Of a stretch of DNA of 64,000 nt, positions 36,551-48,500 are shown one piece after another. Below the pieces are notes generated by a model that was not told the origin of the DNA, searched no databases, and worked only from the letters and a program-made list of their open reading frames with translations. Position numbers and translations under genes: made by a program. Position 1 is the stretch's first letter. Each line of letters opens with the position of its first letter. This DNA comes from Pisolithus tinctorius (Eukaryota; Basidiomycota; Agaricomycetes; Boletales; Pisolithaceae), in NCBI GenBank assembly GCA_024663395.1, contig JANFAH010000040.1:310001-374000 (forward strand), read 5' to 3'.

Positions 36551-39500
36551 CTATGGCAGAGTTTGGTACGGGCCAGGTTTGTGTGGATAGCGTTCATGGA
36601 AAGCGGATACTATGTCGGAAGCGTGATCCAGCTCAGTTGCAAGCAACCAAGAGGTTTCTTCGTCAGTGTTCTCGTATCCAGCCCAGCGGACTAGATACAA
36701 GAGTTGACAGTGGCAGCGACGGCGGTCCACCTTAGAGTCGAGTATCTCTGATACCTCGTACTCAAGGTCACCATCGACATCCACTGGCGGAGGCGGAGGT
36801 TGTTGTCGGTTTGGGAAAGGGTTAGCCGCTGCGGCTTCCAGTTGTGAGACATGGAAGACCGGATGTACCGAGCGCATAGAGTCAGGGAGCTTAAGGGTGA
36901 CAGAATGCGTACCTGGCCTGGCCAAGATGGTGAACGGACCTAAGTACTTTTCAGAGAGTTTTTCCGAAGGACGAGTTGAGCAGAAGTACTTGGCTTTGAC
37001 GTAGGCCTGTTCTCCGACCTTGAACTCAGGCGGAGGTATGCGTTTAGCATCTGCTGGACCCTGGTAGCGCTGTTGAGCAGCGGACATTTCGGAGCGGAGG
37101 AAGTCATGAAGGGCGGAGAGCTCAACGACATAGTCATGAGCCCTTGGGGAAGTGAAGTCTTGGTCAGGGACCACAGACAGGTTTGGATGGTATCCCTTGT
37201 TAGCGAAGAAGGGAGAAACTCCAGTAGTTGCACTTGGTGCGTTGTTGAAAGCGAACTCCGCTAGAGGTAACAGCTCAGCCCAGTTGTCTTGTTGGTAGTT
37301 ACAGTAAACACGAAGGTACTGTTCGAGGGTCTGGTTCGTTCGCTCGGTCTGGCCATCGCCTTCTGGGTGGTAACCCGAAGTGAAGTGAAGACGCATATCA
37401 AGGGCCTTTCCTAGAGAGCGGAAGAAGTGTGAGATGAACTCAGGACCTCTGTCGGAGGTAACATTAGCTGGTACTCTGTGCTTGGAGAAGACATGGGTAA
37501 GGAAGAGCTTAGCGAGTTCGGCGGAGGTGACGGAGTCGTGGGTGGGGATGAACACCGCTTGCTTTGAGAGGCGGTCCACTACCACGAGTATGGCGGAGTA
37601 GCCATCGGAGTTGGGGAGGTGTTCAATGAAGTCCATGGAGATGGAGTTCCAAGGTCTCTCTGGGACGGGGAGTTGCTTCAGTAAACCATAAGGGCGGTGG
37701 CGCGGAGTTTTGCTCCGTCCACAGGCGGTGCAAGACCTGACGTATTCTTTCACGTCGGAGCAGAGGTTAGGCCACACGTAGTCCCTGCGGACGAGTTCTA
37801 GGGTGCGGTTTTGCCTGAAATGGCCTGCTAGAGGGTGATCATGCTTGAACCGAAGCACTCGAAGGCAGAGACCATCAATGTCAGGGACAAAGATGCGACC
37901 GTCGAGGCGGAGTAGACTGTTGGAGTCCAAGGACCACTGAGGCTTAGTCGGAGTCGGAAGATGGCTGGCGGAGACAGGGTTGGATGGTAGGGCGGAGATG
38001 ATGTCGGAGTGCAAGCACTCAACATCGAAGACCATGGCGGTGCGGAGCACAGGTGCCATGAGGGTAGTGGTACGGAGGGACGGCGCGAGTTGCTCCTGTG
38101 TAAACATAGGGCAGAGATTGTGAGGATTTACCTGCGCATAGTCCCTATCCCCCCCTTTTGGGTAGATGTCCCAATGTCGCGTAAGTGCATCAGGTTTGGC
38201 TCCTAGGCGGCCAGGTCGGAAGCGGATGGAAAGATTGAACTGGGAAAGGTACTCCGACCAGCGGGCCTGTCGACGAGTGAGAACCTTGGAGGTAGAAAAG
38301 TACTCAAGGTTTTTGTGGTCCGTCACCACGTCGACAGGTAAGGCGGAGCCTTCTAAGTAATGCCACCAATGGCGGAAGGCCTCGAAGATAGCCAACAGCT
38401 CCTTGTCATGGGTATCATAGTTGAGTTCTGGCGTGGTCATGGTGCAGGAGTAGAAAGCGACTGGGCGGAGTTCACTGTCGGAGCAGGTGATCGACAAAAT
38501 GCCAGCAATGGCATAGTCGGAGGCGTCAGTTTCCACTGTAAGCGGAGCGTCAGGGACCCAATGAGTGAGAATGGGAGCAGAGCTGAAGGCATCCTTCAGG
38601 CGGAGGAAAGCGGAGCGGCACTCCTCGGAAAAGTTCCAAGGAGCACCCTTTCGCGTGAGGCGAGTGAGCGGAATGACGATGTCAGAGTAGTTATTAATGA
38701 ATCGTCTATAGAAATTTGCGAAACCAAGGAAAGACTGGATGTCTCGCACCTTCCGCAGCTCAGGCCAGTCGCGGACTGCCTGAACCTTCTCGGCGGACAT
38801 GGTGAGACCGGAGGGAGAAAGAACATAACCGAGGTACTTGACGGAGTCGGAGTGAAACTCGCACTTCTCTGGCTTGGCATAAAGACCATGCTTTCGAAGG
38901 CGGCAGAGTACCTCTTTTACATGTTCGCGGTGCGACTCCACGTCCTGCGAATAAATTAAGATGTCATCGAGGTATACCACGACGCAGACATTGAGCATGT
39001 CCGCAAAGATGCTATTAACAAACCGCTGGAAGGCCGCAGGCGCATTAGTCAGACCGAATGGCATTACTCGCCACTCGTAAGAACCATAACGAGTGCGGAA
39101 AGCCGTTTTCCATTCATCTCCATCTGCGATGCGGACTAGATGATAGGCATGGCGGAGGTCGATCTTGGTGTAGACTTTAGCGCGGCTGGGAGAGTCGAGT
39201 AAGTCGGAGATGAGCGGCAGTGGATAGCGATCTTTTTTCGTGATTTTGTTGAGCCCTCGATAGTCTACGCAGAGGCGGAGTGAACCGTCCTTCTTCTTTA
39301 CAAAGAGGACAGGGGCACCGTGAGCAGAGGTGGACTGTTTGATGAAACTGTAGCCAAGATGCTCGTCAATGAAGGTGTGGAGAGCGTCAAGCTCTGGTGG
39401 AGAAAGAGAGTAGATTGTACCAATGGGCGGAGAGGCTCCTTCCTCGAGGTCGATCTTGAGATCGAACGAGCGGTGTGGCGGAAGTTCAGTGGCCTTGTCT

Positions 39501-40268
39501 TTACTAAAGACGTTGGCAAACTCATGATACTCAGAAGGAACCGAGGAGAGGTCAGGAGGCGGAGATGAAGCGGAGGACGCACAAAGCTTCACATCATCAG
39601 CAGAGAGCTGTAAGCGGAACTGTCTAGAGCCAGGGAGAGCACAGGCTCTGACATACGCAGCAGCATTGATGAGTGAGACGAGCGGAGCGGAGCGCGGCGA
39701 GTCTGTCGGAGGTGCAGTCGGAGCTGCAAACGGAGCGGAGGATGTCGGATCCGGAGCAGAGGTCGCAGCGGAAGATGACGAAGGCGCCTGGGGTGTCGGC
39801 ATTCCCTGTAGCGATGGTTTGAACGATATACTGCCCAGTACCCAGTCAATCGACGGATTGAAGCGGGTGAGCCAGTTGTGTCCTAATACCAGCGAACATG
39901 AAGAATCCAACAGAGTAACATAAAACGAAGCGGAATTGACATCGCCGGAAGGGAAGCGGAGGGAAAGATCTACTTCTTGGGAAATGACAGCATTGGTACT
40001 ACCATCAAACAAGCGGAGCGGAATTGGCGGAGAAACGGAGGAGACAGGAATGTCATATTTTTTGATTATAGATGGGTCTACGAAACAATGAGAAGAGCTG
40101 GAATCGATCAACGCAGAAACAGTATCAACAGAATAATCCGGAAGAGTTACAGACGGAAGTAAAGAGTTGGGACTAGAAAGAGCGGACGCGTTGAGTCGGA
40201 TGTCCGGTGGCGCACAGTTGGGTTCAACGCTTCCTCCAGGCTGTGCGAGCTCCCTGGAGGAGCGGACT
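36551..40268 (-). CDS. pol: Pol polyprotein of the chromovirus: protease, reverse transcriptase, RNase H, integrase, chromodomain
   Basis: One open frame, entered by -1 frameshift from gag at about 40268. In order it has a retropepsin-like ALIDSSSSHCFVD (the usual DSG or DTG is DSS here), reverse transcriptase with DYRGLNKITKKDRYPLP and the catalytic YLDD (38963-38974), and RNase H starting TVETDASDYAIAG. The integrase follows, with an HHCC finger (HDHPLAGHFRQ ... SCTACGRSK) and the DDE core (SMDFIEHLP, TSDRGPEF, HPEGDGQTERTNQ). The C-terminal chromodomain includes YLVRWAGYENTDEETSW. This domain order defines Ty3-type chromoviruses; the chromodomain targets integration to marked chromatin. 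No stop interrupts the frame of about 1,240 codons, so this part could be functional. Confidence 0.95.
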
Positions 40269-41550
40269 AATTTTTTGACTCTGCCTTCTCCGCAGGCGGA
40301 GTAGGCGGAGTTTCAGCCGTAGCTGCATGGGCTTTGGCTGCACGAGAGGTGGACTTGGGACAGTCCTTGGCGGAATGGCCAGCCTCGCCACAGAAGAGGC
40401 AGAGGTTATTCTTCATCCTGCGCTGGCGTTCAGCGGAGGTGAGTTTGCCATCCTTTCCCAGAAGATGGGCAATATCAGACTTGGACGCGTTGGACTTGGG
40501 CGGGTCTTTCTGTTTGCCCTTGCCCTTGGCGTCGGACTTCGGAGCGGAGGCGGAGGACGACGATTGACTTTTGTTGTCGGAGTTTGAGGACTGCGACTTG
40601 TCGGGGGCGGACTTGGTGGTGCGCGAGATCTCTGCTTTGCGCTCCCAGTAGTGCGCATCGATGGTTTGGGCGAGTTCGCGGAGTTGTGCGAGGGTAGAAG
40701 GCTTACCGACGCGAGCGATCTCGTCTTTGATGCGGTCTGGAAGTCCGCTATAAAAGCGGTGGCGGAGTGCACCAACACCGTAGTCTTTAACCTGTGAAGC
40801 CCAGCGATTGAACTCCACGATGTATTTGGTAATTCGAGACCCATCCTTCATGGTGAGGTTCTCGAGTTGTTGGACGGCATCCACTATGGCATCATGCGGA
40901 CCAAAATTAGCCGTGAGCTCCTGTAAGAACTCATGGTAGTCGTCCATCCAGAGCGGGCGGTCATAGTTGTCGGGGTTTAGCAAATCTGGCTCAAACCAAG
41001 CCAGGGCCATACCCTTAAGATAAGATTGAGTGAAGGTAACTTTTGCTCTGTTGGAGCGGAATGCGCGAGGGCGGTCTTGGAAGTTCAGCTCGCATTGTAT
41101 GAGGAACTCGTGGAGTTTCTTAGGGTCGGAGCTGTCGAAGGTGTCGGGCTCGCGGACTTTGGTTTTCGGAGCGGAGTCCCCAGTACGCGAACTAGACCGC
41201 GCAAGCACATGGACAGCTCTAGCAAGAGCTACGAGGGGATCCTCTGGCGGCTCAGCCAGGTCTTCGGGGTTATCCCCGTCACCGCTGCCCCTGCTGTCGG
41301 GATCACCATCAGGATAATCAGGGTCGGGGTCGGGTACATCATCTCAGTTACGAGGAGACGGAGTATGGAAAGCTGATGGGTGGAGGTCGGAGCGACCAGC
41401 TTGCGAAGCGCTTTTGCCTTCAGCGCGAGAGCGGCGTCGAGCGGAGAAGGATTGGAATTGTTCGACGACGGAAGGGAGTCGACGCGGATTAGCTAGCGCT
41501 ACAGCGAGGTTCTCAGCGACCTCTCTTTGGGATTGAGCTCGAGTTCTCAT
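40267..41550 (-). pseudogene. gag: Gag of the chromovirus with one in-frame TGA
   Basis: The frame starts at ATG 41548-41550 (MRTRAQSQREVAEN). It has one TGA at 41344-41346 between SPRN and DDVPDPDPDYPDGD, then runs without break through the capsid-like region (PDTFDSSDPKKLHEFLIQCE, FTQSYLKGMALAWFEP, ITKYIVEFNRWASQ) to a CCHC zinc knuckle (CLFCGEAGHSAKDC) and the stop at 40267-40269. Because everything downstream is intact, the TGA looks like a single recent C-to-T change. Translation could also start downstream of it, but the N-terminal part would then be lost. Confidence 0.85.
40268..40277 (-). promoter_or_regulatory. Candidate -1 ribosomal frameshift site at the gag end
   Basis: In gag phase the sequence is tcA-AAA-AAT-TAG, a canonical X-XXY-YYZ heptamer directly before the gag stop. 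A -1 slip continues as TTA-GTC-CGC, which is exactly the pol frame. Downstream RNA structure was not evaluated. Confidence 0.7.
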
Positions 41551-41598
41551 AATGGCGTAAGTTTTTCAGAGGACAGAAAACGAGATCGTACAAGTGTG

Positions 41599-41609
41599 AG
41601 TACAAATAT
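41599..41609 (-). other. Candidate self-primer binding site of the chromovirus
   Basis: Two bases inside the 5' LTR edge the minus strand reads ATATTTGTACT instead of a recognisable tRNA-iMet site. It can pair over 11 positions (one G-U) with AGTACGAATAT in the LTR at 41898-41908, which lies 33 nt downstream of the start of a TATAAAAG box and would be the RNA 5' end. Confidence 0.55.
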
Positions 41610-41611
41610 AC

Positions 41612-42325
41612 TGTCAAGTTCGGGCCTACTCCGACCAACTCCGACGCTATATAGGGTCTAGAGAGTGGTCCGGAAGCAAGTCCGACACACAGGAACAGAA
41701 CTCCGACTAGCGGAGTGTCGGCAGGAATGAAGACCGCCGAGACAAAGGCGGAGCGGAGTGAGGGCGTTGGGTTTAGCTTGTGTGCTACCCCCTTGTATGA
41801 TCTCAGCCCTCGTATTTCAGAGGGAGAGTACAGACGGAGAGTCGGAGATAACTCCGACAGACAGAAGACGGAATCAGAGGGAGTAGGAACTAAGTTGATA
41901 TTCGTACTGAAGAACAGCGGAGTACAGTACATGCTTTTATACTGCTATGGAGGTACAGTAACCGGAATCGGAACTGACATATGGAGACTCATAAGTTTTC
42001 AAGTAAAATTTCCTGGACGACGAATGAAGGGTAGACGGAGGACATACGAACGGGTAACACAGAACATCCAGAAAAGGAAACAGTCCAGGCGCTGGACCAT
42101 GCGGTGAGCATGCTGCAGAGTACCTGACTGCGAAGGTAGTCACATGACCCCTCAGAGGACGGACCGCTCGGTCCGGTAGGAGAGAGACATAAGTCCGACA
42201 GCAGTCAGAGCAGAGATGGTTCGCAACCAACAGAAGTTGGGCGGAGTTGGTGCGGAGTGAGCGGATGAACGGCAGAAAGGGATGCGGAGTGAGCAAAGAC
42301 CTATGACGAACGCACGGTTATGACA
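41612..42325 (-). repeat. 5' LTR of the chromovirus, with TATA box and predicted transcription start
   Basis: 714 bp. On the minus strand TATAAAAG (about 41934-41941) is followed by AGTACGAATAT at 41908-41898. This is good TATA-to-start spacing and divides the LTR into a U3 of about 417 bp and an R-U5 of about 297 bp. Confidence 0.9.
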
Positions 42326-42895
42326 CTGTACTCCAAGATACAGTTGGAATTTGAGGGCCATCAGCTGTCTTTTGTCAAAGCATTTATAAAGAAGAACCAG
42401 CAAGGAGTGACTAGATTAGATATGTGGAATTAAATGAGTGGTTTTCATGCTCTAGAATAGTAGTACTATTGCTCTCTAACACAAAAAAAAAGATTTCACA
42501 GCATGACTTCCTAATTAGGAAGATGGGTGAAGGCATAGGCAGCAGTGACATAGGCACCAACTTTGAGAAAACCTGTTTTTTCTGCAGCACCATGCCTGGG
42601 GACTCCAGGCTGGCCATTGATTTCTCCTAGCATAGTGCTGATCACAAGTGTTTTGTGTTTTTCTCACGCAATTTTCCACTTTCTGATAAGATAGGCATAC
42701 TGCCATGATTGCACAATCAGGGGCTACAACTTTCATTATGACGACATCACTCCATTATCACTCCCTGTAGTAGCAACACATACTAGTGTACTAGTTGTAG
42801 TAGTTTGTAGTGCTACATAGTGTAGGCTATGCTACACTTTGGTAGTGTGTACTTTTGACTACTGTTGACTACGAAAAGTGTAGGGTCGAGTCGGA

Positions 42896-43345
42896 GCACA
42901 GAAGTCACATGACATAGGATCACGTGTGACTGCCACGTGATCAATTACATAACATCACATGACATGATGTCCTCCAAATGGCCGTCGCAGGAGTCACGTG
43001 ACACACACCTATCCTGGTCCCGTGATCTGGAGTCATGTGACAACTGGTCACGAAGTGGCCAGAGGGATCATCACGCGCTGGTTAGTCACGTGACTGGGTG
43101 CCTCGGGTCACAACAGGGGTCAGTCACGTGATCCTAATGATCACATGTTGAGTCCAAACAGCGATCATGTGATGTCACATGACTGAACTCACAATTGTGG
43201 GCACGTGATTGGTGTGCACGTGACCAGGTGCTTCGGGTGATTCAAAGGCCGGTCACGTGATCCCGGTAGTCATGGGTACTTGTGTCACATGACATCACAT
43301 GACTGCACTCACTGCATGTTCAGCACTATAAACCTGGCACGTGAC
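42896..43345. repeat. Cluster of CACRTG boxes, left arm near the palindrome centre
   Basis: Seventeen CACGTG or CACATG/CATGTG hexamers occur within about 450 bp, nine of them CACGTG, many extended to TCACGTGA or TCACATGA. Such density is far above chance. The motif is the core of basic helix-loop-helix sites (RTCACRTG is the yeast Cbf1/CDEI site). The mirror copy is at about 44490-44940. Confidence 0.85.
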
Positions 43346-44489
43346 TAAGCCGCCCCTGAATGCATGCTGTTCCATAGTGTGGCTGTGCTACAACATGAAT
43401 CATGTTACCACTCATTCATTCCTCGATGTAATGGTCTGTATTTCGGTAGGTGGACCGGTCTAGATGGTCTTTACCTTATGTCAAAATGTCAACCAATCAA
43501 ATGCTCTGGTTGCTGGGCTATAACAGGAATGGCAACAGCCAAAAGGCATCACACCATGCACCCCTCATGGGGTCTATGCAATTTTGAATACCTTGGTTAC
43601 ATTCTCCATGTCTACATCCACCTATGTACAAGGTTTCAGCACAGTCCATGTGGAATTGAGTGAATGGGAAGCCAATTACACATTCCATATGCGTGGGAAA
43701 ACCCCAAAAAGCGCAAATAAAATAATGGAGATTTCCAAAACATATCAAAAACATTTCATTGCTCACTCCCCAGTGGGGAAATGGCTACCAGAATTGGGGT
43801 GTGGCATGGGGGAGCATGCCCAATGCGACTGGTACCATGTGCCTTGCAGTAGCACCCCCCAAAGTGTCAGAAATGCGACAGGGCCCAATGGTACACTTTG
43901 CAATGATTAGCAGAAACCTATAAATCACTAGTAGACTTGACGATCAGCTGCACCCATTCGCATTTCTGACACTTTGGGGGGGTGCTACTGCAAGGCACAT
44001 GGTACCAGTCGCATTGGGCATACTCCCCCATGCCACACCCCAATTCTGGTAGCCATTTCCCCACTGGGGAGTGAGCAATGAAATGTTTTTGATATGTTTT
44101 GGAAATCTCCATTATTTTATTTGCGCTTTTTGGGGTTTTCCCACGCATATGGAATGTGTAATTGGCTTCCCATTCACTCAATTCCACATGGACTGTGCTG
44201 AAACCTTGTACATAGGTGGATGTAGACATGGAGAATGTAACCAAGGTATTCAAAATTGCATAGACCCCATGAGGGGTGCATGGTGTGATGCCTTTTGGCT
44301 GTTGCCATTCCTGTTATAGCCCAGCAACCAGAGCATTTGATTGGTTGACATTTTGACATAAGGTAAAGACCATCTAGACCGGTCCACCTACCGAAATACA
44401 GACCATTACATCGAGGAATGAATGAGTGGTAACATGATTCATGTTGTAGCACAGCCACACTATGGAACAGCATGCATTCAGGGGCGGCT

Positions 44490-44940
44490 TAGTCACGTGC
44501 CAGGTTTATAGTGCTGAACATGCAGTGAGTGCAGTCATGTGATGTCATGTGACACAAGTACCCATGACTACCGGGATCACGTGACCGGCCTTTGAATCAC
44601 CCGAAGCACCTGGTCACGTGCACACCAATCACGTGCCCACAATTGTGAGTTCAGTCATGTGACATCACATGATCGCTGTTTGGACTCAACATGTGATCAT
44701 TAGGATCACGTGACTGACCCCTGTTGTGACCCGAGGCACCCAGTCACGTGACTAACCAGCGCGTGATGATCCCTCTGGCCACTTCGTGACCAGTTGTCAC
44801 ATGACTCCAGATCACGGGACCAGGATAGGTGTGTGTCACGTGACTCCTGCGACGGCCATTTGGAGGACATCATGTCATGTGATGTTATGTAATTGATCAC
44901 GTGGCAGTCACACGTGATCCTATGTCATGTGACTTCTGTG
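44490..44940. repeat. Cluster of CACRTG boxes, right arm (mirror copy)
   Basis: Reverse complement of the cluster at 42896-43345. Together they place more than thirty CACRTG boxes on both sides of the 79-bp central spacer. Confidence 0.85.
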
Positions 44941-45499
44941 CTCCGACTCGACCCTACACTTTTCGTAGTCAACAGTAGTCAAAAGTACACACTACCAAAG
45001 TGTAGCATAGCCTACACTATGTAGCACTACAAACTACTACAACTAGTACACTAGTATGTGTTGCTACTACAGGGAGTGATAATGGAGTGATGTCGTCATA
45101 ATGAAAGTTGTAGCCCCTGATTGTGCAATCATGGCAGTATGCCTATCTTATCAGAAAGTGGAAAATTGCGTGAGAAAAACACAAAACACTTGTGATCAGC
45201 ACTATGCTAGGAGAAATCAATGGCCAGCCTGGAGTCCCCAGGCATGGTGCTGCAGAAAAAACAGGTTTTCTCAAAGTTGGTGCCTATGTCACTGCTGCCT
45301 ATGCCTTCACCCATCTTCCTAATTAGGAAGTCATGCTGTGAAATCTTTTTTTTTGTGTTAGAGAGCAATAGTACTACTATTCTAGAGCATGAAAACCACT
45401 CATTTAATTCCACATATCTAATCTAGTCACTCCTTGCTGGTTCTTCTTTATAAATGCTTTGACAAAAGACAGCTGATGGCCCTCAAATTCCAACTGTAT

Positions 45500-45984
45500 C
45501 TTGGAGTACAGAGACAATTTGGCAACTTGTTTCTGAAATTGAGAAGCCAGCCAATCTGAAGGTTCTCTTTGGTATCAAGGAAAATTCCAATGATGTAATT
45601 GCATTGTTTATATGAGGGAGGCTAGCTAACTTGACCTGCAGAGAAAAACTGGGGACTACAAGGTTGCTGTCTACCAGGCCATTGCACAGGCTCTTATACC
45701 AGAGGTTGCCAATGTCTTCTGGCATACTGCTGGTGATCATATCAAGAAGATTGAGTGGTGAGTATTTTCACAAATGGCTGTGTCTTGCTGACTTGATTTC
45801 CACTAGGTTGAAGGACTGCTATGTCAAGCTTGCTGCCAAGCTCAAGCAGACTGGTGGTGAAGTCAAAGATGGGGAGGATCCTGACACTGAGGAGAACCCT
45901 GATGTCTCCATGGACCTCTACATCCCTGCCAAGGGCCCTGATGAGAATACTCCTGAGTTAGCCTGCAATGTTTTTGGTGAGTGA
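45500..45984 (+). pseudogene. Captured gene fragment in the right palindrome arm (copy of 33698-34150)
   Basis: Same exon-intron-exon arrangement and protein segments as the left-arm copy, with no visible coding difference. Here the sequence around 45500-45515 is uninterrupted and shows the empty chromovirus target (CTGTA within TTGGAGTACAGAGAC on the opposite strand). Confidence 0.5.
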
Positions 45985-46439
45985 TTATTTGCTGATTTTT
46001 TTTTTTCACAGAAGAATATATAGAACTTTTTGGAGAGTCATATAAAGCAGTGGAAATGCTTTCCCAACTGTCACTGAATTTGGGCCACTCATGCAAATAT
46101 CAACCCCCTTGCATTGACCACAGGTGTTAGCCATAGTGGACACAGAGTCACTTGGATGCAGCCAGTGTTAGATGAAAATATTGACCCCATCCTCTTGGTG
46201 CAGTCACAACCAGTGGCAGCAGGCTCAGAGAACTCTAGTGGGCCTGACACTGTGCACACCACCCCCACTCCCACCCCTCTTCACAACTTTCTGCAGCCCA
46301 CTGACATGCAAAGAAGTGATGCATGCAATATCCTCCAGGGTGGCACCATATTGCACATTTGGGATGAAATGGAAGTTAGCACAAGCTCAAACAATCTAGA
46401 AGAAAGAGGGAGTTACAGCATCTGACCAGTGGTACAAGT

Positions 46440-48500
46440 AACACAAAGATACATCAGTGTCTATCCCCAGGACATAACAGAATGGGTGGGAAATCCCCAG
46501 CATTGACTGGAGAATCACCAGCATTCCTTGGAGGATGCCCATAGTGGATTGGGGAATTCCCAGCATTGCCTGGAGAATGTGCAGAGAGGGTTGGAGATTC
46601 CATGACATTGCCTGGAGAATCCCCAGCATGGCCTGGAGAATCCCCAGAGTGGGTTGGAGATTCCCCAACATTGCCTGGAGAATCCCCAGCATTCCTTGGA
46701 GAATCCCCAGAGTGGGTTGGAGATTCCCCAACATTGCTGGGAGAATCCCCAGAGTGGGTGGGGGAATCCCTGGAGTGGGTTGGAGATTCCCCAACATTGG
46801 CTGGAGAATCCCCAGCAGTCCTTGGAGAATCCCCAGAGTGGGTTGGAGAATCCCCAGCATGGCCTGGAGAATCCCCAGCATTCCTTGGAGAATCCCCAGA
46901 GTGGGTGGGAGAATCTCCAGCATTGCCTGGAGATTCCCCAGAGTGAGTTGGAGAATCCCCAGCATGGCCTGGAGAATCCCCAGAGTGGGTTGGAGAATCC
47001 CCAGTGTGGCCTGGAGAATCCCCAGGGTGGGTTGGAGATTCCCCAACATTGCCTGGAGAATCCCCAGCATTCCTTGGAGAATCCCCAGAGTGGGTTGGAG
47101 AATCCCCAGAGTGGGTGGAAGAATCCCCAGCATGGCCTGGAGAATCCCCAGGGTGCATTGGAGAATCCCCAACATTGCCTGGAGAATCCCCAGCATTCCT
47201 TGGAGAATCCCCAGAGTGGGTTGGAGAATCTCCAACATTGCCTGGAGATTCCCCAGGGAGGGTTGGAGAATCCCCAACATTGCCTGGAGAATCCCCAGCA
47301 TGCCTTGGAGAATCCCCAGAGTGGGTTGGAGAATCCCCAACATTGCCTGGAGATTCCCCAGCATGCCTTGGAGAATCCCCAGAGTGGGTGGGAGAATCTC
47401 CAGCATTGCCTGGAGATTCCCCAGAGTGAGTTGGAGAATCCCCAGCATGGCCTGGAGAATCCCCAGAGTGGGTTGGAGAATCCCCAGTGTGGCCTGGAGA
47501 ATCCCCAGGGTGGGTTGGAGATTCCCCAACATTGCCTGGAGAATCCCCAGCATTCCTTGGAGAATCCCCAGAGTGGGTTGGAGAATCCCCAGAGTGGGTG
47601 GAAGAATCCCCAGCATGGCCTGGAGAATCCCCAGGGTGCATTGGAGAATCCCCAACATTGCCTGGAGAATCCCCAGCATTCCTTGGAGAATCCCCAGAGT
47701 GGGTTGGAGAATCTCCAACATTGCCTGGAGATTCCCCAGGGAGGGTTGGAGAATCCCCAACATTGCCTGGAGAATCCCCAGCATGCCTTGGAGAATCCCC
47801 AGAGTGGGTTGGAGAATCCCCAACATTGCCTGGAGATTCCCCAGCATGCCTTGGAGAATCCCCAGAGTGGGTGGGAGAATCTCCAGCATTGCCTGGAGAT
47901 TCCCCAGGGAGGGTTGGAGAATCCCCAGCATTGCCTGGAGAATCCCCAGAGTGAGTTGGGGAATCCCCAGCATGGCCTGGAGAATCCCCAGGGTGGGTTG
48001 GAGAATCCCCAGCATGGCCTGGAGAATCCCCAGAGTGAGTTGGGGAATCCCCAGCATGGCCTGGAGAATCCCCAGGGTGGGTTGGAGAATCCCCAGCATG
48101 GCCTGGAGAATCCCCAGGGTGGGTTGGAGAATCCCCAGAGTGAGTTGGGGAATCCCCAGCATGGCCTGGAGAATCCCCAGGGTGGGTGGGAGAAACTCCA
48201 GCATGGCCTGGAGAATCCCCAGGGTGGGTTGGAGAATCCCCAGCATGGCCTGGAGAATCCCCAGGGTGGTTGGAGAATCCCCAGCATTGCCTGGAGAATC
48301 CCCAGAGTGAGTTGGAGAATCCCCAGCATTGCCTGGAGAATCCCCAGAATGAGTTGGAGAATCCCCTGCATGACCTGGAGAATCCCCAGCATTGCCTGGA
48401 GAATCCCCAGAGTGAGTTGGAGAATCCACAGCATGGCCTGCAGAATCCCCAGCATTCCTTGGAGAATCCCCAGAGTGGGTGGGAGATTCCCCAGGATGCC
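46440..48500. repeat. Tandem array of 21/42-bp units (right arm)
   Basis: Reverse complement of the array at 31140-33210, slightly shorter: the longest open frame through it is 735 codons against 749 on the left, a difference of 42 bp (two units). Confidence 0.9.

Larger units (their letters stand above)
34176..42325 (-). mobile_element. Chromovirus (Ty3-type LTR retrotransposon with chromodomain), nearly intact
   Basis: Two 714-bp LTRs (34176-34889 and 41612-42325) starting TGTCA and ending TGACA bound an internal region with gag and pol on the minus strand. The 5-bp target duplication CTGTA lies at 34171-34175 and 42326-42330. The uninterrupted target is preserved in the other palindrome arm near 45500-45515. 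Pol has no stop; gag has one TGA. The two LTRs differ by what looks like a couple of dozen mostly C/T or G/A changes, so the insertion is fairly young but not brand new. CpG is abundant inside the element, in sharp contrast to its flanks. Confidence 0.95.

Noticed and set aside
36551..40111. Plus-strand open frames opposite pol (for example 38360-38959, 39666-39923)
   Set aside because: Shadows of the GC-rich pol coding frame with no recognisable content, unlike the antisense gene at 35083-36352.
42937..45426. Small open frames repeated symmetrically around 43.9 kb
   Set aside because: Mirror images caused by the palindrome; no domains, splice sites or family resemblance.
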